Shown here one piece after another: positions 58,460 to 64,000 of a DNA stretch of 64,000 nucleotides. The notes below the pieces were generated by a model. That model was given only the letters and a program-made list of their open reading frames with translations, made no database searches and was not told where the DNA came from. The translations under genes were made by a program, and so were the position numbers. The stretch is from NCBI RefSeq assembly GCF_051133435.1, contig NZ_JBPGNY010000007.1:1-64000 (forward strand). The letters run 5' to 3'. Position 1 is the first letter of the stretch. Each line of letters starts with the position of its first letter. Source of the stretch: JAAYAO01 sp051133435 (GTDB lineage Bacteria; Actinomycetota; Actinomycetes; Propionibacteriales; Propionibacteriaceae).

Positions 58460-60070
58460 GTGCGGACGCGAGTGGTGATCCAATCCCGACTCAACTCGTC
58501 CCGATTGCCGGGCAAGGCATTGCTCACCCTGGGGGGCATGCCGTTGATCGAGTTGGTGGCCCGCCGGGCCTCGCGTGCCGGTCACGAAGTGGTGGTCGCG
58601 ACCAGCCTGGAGCCCTATGACAACCACATCCACAACCACCTGACCTCGTGCGGCATCAACGTGGTGCGCGGCCCGCTGGACGACGTGCTGGGCCGCTTCG
58701 TGCTGGCCACCGCCGACCTCGACCCGGGCGACCGGGTGGTGCGGCTGACCGGTGACAACCCGGTGCTCGACTCCGACATCATCGACGAGTTGATCGCCGC
58801 GATGGACGAATCGGGCCACACCTACGGACGGGTCGACATCGAGCAGGTGCCCGAAGGTTTGGGCTGCGAGGTCTTCACCGTCGATGCCCTGCGGGCCGCC
58901 AACGAACAGGCCCGGGCCTCTTATGACCGCGAACACGTCACCCCCTGGCTGCGCCGTGAGTACGGTGAACTGCTGTTCGCACCCAAGAACAACCCGCCGG
59001 ACGTGGTGGCCTACCGGTGCACCGTCGACAGCCTGGCCGACTACGACCGGGCCTGCACCATGTTCCACGGCTGGCCCGACCCGGTCGCCGTCCCCTGGGT
59101 GGAACTGATCGGCAAACTGGGCCGGATGCTGGACGAGGCCGGCCCGATCGTCCCGCGGGTCGACCGTTCCGAGATGAAGCAATCCCGGCTGCTCCTGGGC
59201 GCGGGCCAATTGGGCAGTGACGCAGGTCTAGTCGAGCGGGTGCGTCCCGACGCCGCCCAGATTCGCGCGATCATGGCCGCCGCGGTGGTGCAGGGCGTCA
59301 GCCACGTCGAAGCCGGCCGCGACGACGGTGGCTCGGAGGCCGCGGTGCGGACCGGCACCGAACCGGCCCTGAAACAGCGCATCGGCCTGATCACCCGAAT
59401 CGCGTCCCTGCGCCGGGTCACCCCCGACGCCCTGGTACCCAAACTCGAAGCCTCGATGGAACGCAGCTTCGCCGAACTCGGCCGCCGCAAGGTCGACGCG
59501 GTGCTGCTAAGTTCGGTCTCCGATGCCGACCGAGCCGGTCAGGCAGCTTGGAAGCGGTTGATCAAGTACCGCGACGACGGGCTCACCGGACGCATCGGCG
59601 TGGTGCTCGAAGACCCCACCGACGTGGCCTGGGCCGAGCGGCTGCCCGAACTCGGGTACCTCACCCTGCCTTTCTCGGTCGCCGACCGGCGTTGGGAAGA
59701 AGTGCAGCCGAAACTGCAGGAACTGTCCGACCGCGGGGTGATCGTGTCGGTGCACAGCGTCTACCTGCAGGGTGTACTGAGTTCGACCAACGCCCTGCGC
59801 GAGGACCTGCCGGGCGTTTCCACGCTGCGTAGTGGGGTGCGCCGAGCTGTGCAGTCGCTGGGCCGGCTGAACGCCGCCGACCTGTGCATGGCCTACGTGC
59901 TGGGGCACCCCTGGGTCACCTCGATCACCATCGGCGCCGAAACCGAGGAGCAGATGGTCGAGAACATGCGGCTGTCGGCCGGTGAGCCGTTGACGCCCGA
60001 GGAGATCGCCCAGGTGCATGAGATCGTGCCACCCGCCCCCGAAGAGCTGCTGATCGCCAACGGACGCTGA
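58460..60070 (+). CDS. SpsF/PseF-like cytidylyltransferase fused to an aldo-keto-reductase-like domain
   Basis: A 536-residue fusion. Residues 1-235 are a sugar-nucleotide cytidylyltransferase: VVIQSRLNSSRLPGKALL with the Arg-Lys nucleotide loop, VATSLEPYDN, LDDVLGRFVLA, RLTGDNPVLDSD and DREHVTPWL. In this locus it would activate pseudaminic acid with CMP. Residues 250-530 follow the aldo-keto reductase barrel (LLGAGQLGSD, VSHVEAGRDDGGSEAAV, SLGRLNAADLCMAYVLGHPWVTSITIGA). The catalytic Asp and Tyr of the IDTA..YG motif appear replaced by Glu and Asp, and the HAD-type lysine/His sites are not obvious. GTG 58460 has GGAGGA upstream. It is convergent with the exporter operon. Confidence 0.82.
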   Translation: MRTRVVIQSRLNSSRLPGKALLTLGGMPLIELVARRASRAGHEVVVATSLEPYDNHIHNHLTSCGINVVRGPLDDVLGRFVLATADLDPGDRVVRLTGDNPVLDSDIIDELIAAMDESGHTYGRVDIEQVPEGLGCEVFTVDALRAANEQARASYDREHVTPWLRREYGELLFAPKNNPPDVVAYRCTVDSLADYDRACTMFHGWPDPVAVPWVELIGKLGRMLDEAGPIVPRVDRSEMKQSRLLLGAGQLGSDAGLVERVRPDAAQIRAIMAAAVVQGVSHVEAGRDDGGSEAAVRTGTEPALKQRIGLITRIASLRRVTPDALVPKLEASMERSFAELGRRKVDAVLLSSVSDADRAGQAAWKRLIKYRDDGLTGRIGVVLEDPTDVAWAERLPELGYLTLPFSVADRRWEEVQPKLQELSDRGVIVSVHSVYLQGVLSSTNALREDLPGVSTLRSGVRRAVQSLGRLNAADLCMAYVLGHPWVTSITIGAETEEQMVENMRLSAGEPLTPEEIAQVHEIVPPAPEELLIANGR

Positions 60071-60130
60071 TTCCCGACCCGGTCAACATGGAACTGCTGC
60101 TGAGCTGACCCGCTGCCGATCGCGGCTTGG

Positions 60131-60886
60131 TCAGTTGTCAGCGCGGTATTGGTCGATGACCTCGTTCAGGTCGCCATCGGCGGCCAAGTGGCCGTTCTTC
60201 AGGTAGAGGCCGCGGGTGCAGAAGCGCTTCAAATCGGCTTCGGAATGGGAGACGAAGAACAGCGTGCGACCATACGCCAGCATCTCCTCCATCCGGGTGT
60301 AACACTTCTCGCGGAAGGCCCGGTCACCGACGGCGAGCACCTCGTCGACCAGCACGATCGGTTCGTCCAAGGTGGTGATCACCGAGAACCCGAGCCTCGT
60401 TTGCATGCCGGACGAGAAGTGCCGGAACGGCATGTCCAGGCCCGCGCGCACCTGTGGCCCGGCGAAGTCGACGATGCTTTCGAAACGTTCGTCGATCTCC
60501 TCGTTGCTGAGCCCGTGCAGACCCGCGGTGAGGTAGATGTTCTCCCGGGCCGACAGATCGCCGAGAAAGCCGCCGGTCAGCTCGATCATCGGAGCGACAC
60601 CCTTGCGCACCTCCACGGTGCCCTCATCGGGAATCAACACCCCGGCGATCATCTTCAGCAGGGTCGATTTACCCCCGCCGTTGGCGCCCACCAACCCGAC
60701 CGCTTCACCCGCCCCGACCGAGAAGGACACATTGCGCAGGGCCCAGAAGGTTTCCTTGGGGGCGGTGCTGCGGCCCTTGAGCACCATCTCGCGCAGGGAC
60801 AACCGACGTTTGCGGGAGCGGTAGAACTCGACTCCCAGATTGTCGGCGACGATCACGGCCTCGTCATCCACCACCTGATCGGTCAT
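60131..60886 (-). CDS. wzt: Polysaccharide ABC exporter ATPase (Wzt/TagH type)
   Basis: A 251-residue ATPase without the C-terminal glycan-binding extension. Walker A is GANGGGKS (67-74), the signature is HFSSGMQTRL, and Walker B is PIVLVDEVLAVGD, with the D-loop and the switch histidine in VSHSEAD. The N-terminal FYRSRKRRLSLREM segment is typical of polysaccharide and teichoic acid exporters. The start codon shares one base with the permease stop (TGATG). With the permease it is the second complete glycan exporter in the window. Confidence 0.92.
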   Translation of the reverse strand: MTDQVVDDEAVIVADNLGVEFYRSRKRRLSLREMVLKGRSTAPKETFWALRNVSFSVGAGEAVGLVGANGGGKSTLLKMIAGVLIPDEGTVEVRKGVAPMIELTGGFLGDLSARENIYLTAGLHGLSNEEIDERFESIVDFAGPQVRAGLDMPFRHFSSGMQTRLGFSVITTLDEPIVLVDEVLAVGDRAFREKCYTRMEEMLAYGRTLFFVSHSEADLKRFCTRGLYLKNGHLAADGDLNEVIDQYRADN

Positions 60887-61683
60887 CAGATCTCCTTCAG
60901 CACCGAGGGCTCGAGCCGTCGGAAGGTCAGCGATCCGAAGATCATCAGCAACGTGATGATTCCCAGGCTGGCCAGGATCGGCGGCCAGTTCAGGGCGTTG
61001 GGGAAGAATCCGGCCCGATAGAACTCCAGCACGCCGCTCATCGGGTTGAACCAGAGCAGGATCTTGAGCCATTCGGGCGCCCGGTCGATCACGAAAATGA
61101 TCGGGGTGGCGTAGAACATCATCCGCAGCACGATCTTGACCACACGGGGCGTGTCGTTCACCAGCACGGTCAGGGGTGCCAGGAAAAGGCCGAGACCGAG
61201 CAACAACAGGAACTGCAGCACCAAACCGATCGGGAACAACAGCAGACCCGGGTTGAGATGGGTGACGCCCTGCCACATGTAGATCGCCACGAAGACGATC
61301 AGCACCGGCAGGGCCAAGATGTACTCGATGCCCTTGGCAATGATCACCCGCACCACCCAGATCATCCGGGGCAGGTTCGTCGACCGCACCAATCTCGCCT
61401 CGGCCAACAGAGCCCGGGAGGTTTCGTTCACCGAGCCGCTGAACCACTGCCACGGCAGCAGACCGGTGAGCAGGAACAGGAAGTACGGGGCATAGCCGGC
61501 ATCGGGCCGCTGGAAGATAACCACGAAGATCATGAAGTAGATCAGCGCCATCGCCAACGGGTCGATGATGGTCCACAGGTAGCCCAGAAAGCTCTGTGCG
61601 TAACGCACCCGGAGATCGCGTTTGACGAGGATCCTCAGGATCTTGCGGCGGTCCAGCACCGCAAGGAGTCCCCTACCTGCCAT
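60886..61683 (-). CDS. wzm: Polysaccharide ABC exporter permease (Wzm/TagG type)
   Basis: A 265-residue ABC-2 permease with RDLRVRYAQSFLGYLWTIIDPLAMALIYFMIF at the N-terminus, the characteristic helix entry of Wzm/TagG, and five or six membrane helices ending LRMMFYATPIIFVID, NPMSGVLEFYRAGFF and ASLGIITLLMIFGSLTF. It is translationally coupled to its ATPase. The gene closes the glycan locus and is followed by marC. Confidence 0.92.
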   Translation of the reverse strand: MAGRGLLAVLDRRKILRILVKRDLRVRYAQSFLGYLWTIIDPLAMALIYFMIFVVIFQRPDAGYAPYFLFLLTGLLPWQWFSGSVNETSRALLAEARLVRSTNLPRMIWVVRVIIAKGIEYILALPVLIVFVAIYMWQGVTHLNPGLLLFPIGLVLQFLLLLGLGLFLAPLTVLVNDTPRVVKIVLRMMFYATPIIFVIDRAPEWLKILLWFNPMSGVLEFYRAGFFPNALNWPPILASLGIITLLMIFGSLTFRRLEPSVLKEI

Positions 61684-61770
61684 CTGTTGTTTCCTGTCTG
61701 CCTGTCCGGCGGGGCCGGTGAAATCTCACCCAGCGTAATACCCGCACCAATGTAGGTGTGAAACCGACAA

Positions 61771-62355
61771 TCAGCGGATGAAGAAGTCGCGGGTGCCGTC
61801 GAACATCATCTGAATCGCGACGATCACCAGAATCATGCCCATCAGTCGCTCGATCGCGGTCAGCGTGCGATCGCCGACCACGCGGCGCAGGAAGCCGGAG
61901 AGGTACAGCGTGACGGCGGTGATCGCCCAGGCGATCACCAGGGCGCCCAGATAGATCGGCCACTTGTCGGGGTTCTGGCTGACCAGCACCACCTCGATCG
62001 CCAACAGTGAGGGGCCCGCGACATAGGGCACCGCCAGCGGCACGATGAAGGGTTCGTCCTCGGTGTGCGGCTCGCGCAGCGACCGTTCCGGGGTGGGGAA
62101 GACCATCCGGATCGCAATCAGCAGCAGGATCACCCCACCGGCCGCTTCCAGGGCGGAGTGGTCGATGTGCAGCACCTTCAGCAGGCCCTGGCCCAGGAAC
62201 AGGAAGACGACCATCAGCAACAGCGCGATCAGGCATTCACGCAGAATCACCCACTGGCGGCGCTCTGCCGGGGTGTGGCGAAGCGCGGTCAGGAACAACG
62301 GCACGTTGCCCAGCGGGTCCATCACGAACAAGAACATCAAGGCAGCCGACAACAC
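61771..62355 (-). CDS. marC: MarC family integral membrane protein
   Basis: A 194-residue, six-helix protein: VMDPLGNVPLFLTALRHTP, LLMVVFLFLGQGLLKV, GGVILLLIAIRMVFP, a polar HTEDEPFIVPLAVPYVAGPS loop, ALVIAWAITAVTLYLSGFL, and a final MILVIVAIQMMFDGTRDFF. It starts with GTG 62355, and its length fits the family. Function is unknown despite the name. A shortened, broken copy lies at 14020-14318. Confidence 0.9.
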   Translation of the reverse strand: MLSAALMFLFVMDPLGNVPLFLTALRHTPAERRQWVILRECLIALLLMVVFLFLGQGLLKVLHIDHSALEAAGGVILLLIAIRMVFPTPERSLREPHTEDEPFIVPLAVPYVAGPSLLAIEVVLVSQNPDKWPIYLGALVIAWAITAVTLYLSGFLRRVVGDRTLTAIERLMGMILVIVAIQMMFDGTRDFFIR

Positions 62356-62537
62356 CTCGGCGCACCCCCTTTCGATGACCTACGCGACCCGGGGCCCGAG
62401 CCGCACCGGTATATCGCTATCACCTGCCGGAATGCGCGCATAATTCACGCCGCGAACCCGCCGACGGTTTCGAGACGACGAATGAGATGGGTTTGGTACC
62501 CCGGAGCCTGCGAAACCGGAAGGCTTCGCGGATCGGC

Positions 62538-63434
62538 TCAGGCGAACCCGACCGCGTCACCCTCCTGAATCCGGCCCGGTTCCAGCACCCGCAGGTAGAT
62601 TCCGAAGTTGGTCCTGGCCTGTCGGGCCAGGGTTTTCAGCACCGCACGGTCACGTTCGAGTTCTTCCTGGGGCAGGGTCACCATCACGCAGCGCGACACC
62701 GGGCCGGTGACCAGGGCACGCACCGAACCGATCCGCAGTTCGCGGCCGACCCACTCCTGTTCCGGAAAACCCGCCAGGTCGGGGGTGTCGACGATCAGGT
62801 TCTTGCGGAACCGGCGCGGGTCGATCACCGAATCCGGCAGCATCTCGGTCAGGGTGCGCAACGAAGCCGTGGTCAGCAGTGACAGCGGCATCATGTCGAA
62901 GTACGTACCCGGCGGGGTGGCGTATTCACCGAGCTGGGCGATCACCTCTTCGGAGAAGGGGGTGAAGGAACCGGAGAAATCGGGGAGCTCATCACCCTCG
63001 TCCACATCGAGCATCTCGCGCAGGTCGCGCTCCGAGATCGGTCGGGACTTGCGGTAGTGGTCGAGGTTGCCGGCCGGTTGCCGCGGCCACAGGCTGACCC
63101 GCTTGCCCAGGGCCTCGGACAACCGCTCGTGCACATCCGAATCCTCGCTGGTGGCCACCGACCCGTCCGGCAGGGTGAGCTGCACCGGCGGAGCCGACCC
63201 CGCAACAGGTTCGGCCAGATACCGGGCTCGCACCTGCATCAGCGGGTGCAGTTGCTTGGCACTGCGGATCTGCCCGGCTTCCTCATCGCGCACCGCCCAG
63301 GCCCGATCGCCGGGGATGCCCCAGGCCTCGGTCACCTCGGTTTTGGGGATGCGGTCGCCACCCATGGATTTCACCGGGTAACGCCACAGTTGTTGCACGC
63401 TGCCGATGGCACCGGTTCCGGGCTGATCGGTCAT
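62538..63434 (-). CDS. MOSC domain protein
   Basis: A 298-residue protein. An N-terminal beta-barrel MOSC_N part (IGSVQQLWRYPVKSMGGDRI) is followed by a MOSC sulfur-carrier domain (RRFRKNLIVDTPDLAGFPEQ, RCVMVTLPQEELERD) with the conserved cysteine Cys249. MOSC proteins handle molybdenum cofactor sulfur or detoxify N-hydroxylated compounds. The ATG at 63434 has GAGGAG upstream; the frame runs 38 residues further upstream through the leader element but that part is not conserved in the family. A deleted relic lies at 30716-30860. Confidence 0.85.
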   Translation of the reverse strand: MTDQPGTGAIGSVQQLWRYPVKSMGGDRIPKTEVTEAWGIPGDRAWAVRDEEAGQIRSAKQLHPLMQVRARYLAEPVAGSAPPVQLTLPDGSVATSEDSDVHERLSEALGKRVSLWPRQPAGNLDHYRKSRPISERDLREMLDVDEGDELPDFSGSFTPFSEEVIAQLGEYATPPGTYFDMMPLSLLTTASLRTLTEMLPDSVIDPRRFRKNLIVDTPDLAGFPEQEWVGRELRIGSVRALVTGPVSRCVMVTLPQEELERDRAVLKTLARQARTNFGIYLRVLEPGRIQEGDAVGFA

Positions 63435-63455
63435 GTTGTCTCCTCGCCAGTGGGC

Positions 63456-63538
63456 CCGCTGCTGCAACTGGCCGAATTTCGGGTCGTCGGCACCGAATAT
63501 GGCTTTGCTGCCCCAGAACGGGCACATTGCAGCAGCGG
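63456..63538 (-). promoter_or_regulatory. Structured leader upstream of the MOSC gene
   Basis: Twelve-base arms (ccgctgctgcaa at 63456-63467 and its perfect inverted partner at 63527-63538) enclose 59 bases that contain a smaller imperfect inverted pair (gccgaatttcgg with ccgaatatggc). It lies 22 bases before the MOSC start on the coding strand and is also kept in the relic at 30779-30860. It could be a structured 5' RNA leader or a small repeat. It may also be translated as an N-terminal extension. Confidence 0.45.
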
Positions 63539-63554
63539 CTACCTGCACATCATG

Positions 63555-63583
63555 CAGCAGGGGCCCCCGAAGGGCCCCTGCTG
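63555..63583 (-). terminator. Hairpin terminator of the acetyl-CoA hydrolase gene
   Basis: A perfect 12-base stem (cagcaggggccc with gggcccctgctg) has a five-base loop (ccgaa). It lies 17 bases past the minus-strand stop at 63601. No U-tract follows. Confidence 0.75.
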
Positions 63584-63600
63584 TGACTGGCTGGCGGAAT

Positions 63601-64000
63601 TTACAGACCGAAGACGGGGAATTCCTTCGCCTGCTCGGTGAGCTCGTCGCGGAAATCGGGGTGCGCGATGGAGATCAACTGCTCGGCGCGTTCGCGCAGC
63701 GAGGCTCCGCGCAGGCGGGCGGTGCCGTACTCGGTGCACACGTAGTCGACATCCATCCGCACGGTGGTTACCGCGGTACCGGGCAGGTGTGCCGCGACGA
63801 TGGTCGACAAGGTGCCGCCCTTGGCGGTCGACGGCATCGCGATGATCGACTTGCCACCCTCGGACAGATTCGCCGCCCGGACGAAGTCCAACTGTCCACC
63901 GGTACCGGAGTAGACGCTGCCACCCAGACCCTCCGAAGCACACTGACCGGCCAGGTCGATCGCCATCGTGCTGTTGATCGAGTGCAACCGGTCATGCGCC
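63601..64000 (-). CDS. Acetyl-CoA hydrolase/transferase family protein, C-terminal part
   Basis: The frame is open to the window edge, so only about the last 133 residues are seen. They match the C-terminal domain of acetyl-CoA hydrolase/4-hydroxybutyrate CoA-transferase proteins: LHSINSTMAIDLAGQ, YSGTGGQLDFVRAANLSEGGKSII, VDYVCTEYGTARLRG, SLRERAEQLISIAHPDFRDEL. Such enzymes transfer CoA between acyl groups, for example succinyl-CoA to acetate, using an N-terminally located Glu not visible here. The TAA stop is at 63601-63603. Confidence 0.9.
   Translation of the reverse strand, partial: AHDRLHSINSTMAIDLAGQCASEGLGGSVYSGTGGQLDFVRAANLSEGGKSIIAMPSTAKGGTLSTIVAAHLPGTAVTTVRMDVDYVCTEYGTARLRGASLRERAEQLISIAHPDFRDELTEQAKEFPVFGL

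Overview
The window is high-G+C DNA with many GTG/TTG starts, ATGA-type gene overlaps and a HemY-type porphyrinogen oxidase. It carries cell-wall enzymes (L,D-transpeptidase, NlpC/P60) but no lipopolysaccharide genes. This points to an actinomycete (Actinomycetota). A propionibacterial or related lineage is possible, but I cannot name a genus from sequence alone.

Layout. 0-14 kb is ordinary chromosome: the end of an IS30-type transposase, a zinc alcohol dehydrogenase, an ABC exporter pair, an AI-2E-family permease, a YtcJ-type amidohydrolase, a membrane glycerophosphodiesterase, a RarD-type permease, HemY, and a three-gene branched-chain 2-oxoacid dehydrogenase operon (E1alpha-E1beta-E2). 14-61.7 kb is a large surface-glycopolymer locus. 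61.7-64 kb returns to housekeeping genes: marC, a MOSC protein and a partial acetyl-CoA hydrolase/transferase.

The polysaccharide locus makes three unusual sugar nucleotides. (1) UDP-ManNAcA from WecB and WecC (28-30.6 kb). (2) dTDP-Fuc4NAc from RmlA, RmlB, a WecE-type transaminase and a WecD-type acetyltransferase (49.7-57.5 kb); no RmlC or RmlD is present. (3) CMP-pseudaminic acid from PseB, PseC, PseH, PseG, PseI and a SpsF/PseF-like cytidylyltransferase fused to an aldo-keto-reductase-like domain (35-60 kb). There are also many glycosyltransferases, a GtrA/GtrB pair and a large polytopic membrane protein. Two separate Wzm/Wzt ABC exporters are present. One of them has a Wzt fused to about 620 extra residues that include an FkbH-like domain whose HAD nucleophile motif has been lost. 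A small acyl cassette (acyl carrier protein, AMP ligase, SDR reductase) is divergent from pseH and may supply an unusual acyl group. The locus also encodes an L,D-transpeptidase and an NlpC/P60 hydrolase that share the same repeat module.

History of the region. Decayed copies of marC (14.0 kb) and of the MOSC gene (30.7 kb) lie in the same order and orientation as the intact pair at 61.8-63.4 kb. They bracket a 16-kb segment holding a low-G+C PP-loop gene, two-domain glycosyltransferases, the Wzt-FkbH exporter and wecB/wecC. This looks like a duplicated marC-MOSC pair split open by acquisition of that segment. Other relics are a GT2 C-terminus (15.7-16.0 kb) and a multiply broken membrane-protein gene (57.6-58.3 kb). 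A family of long imperfect palindromes (three good copies and one degenerate copy) sits between genes at 3.05, 8.03, 30.88 and 38.13 kb. I saw no tRNA, rRNA or CRISPR array.
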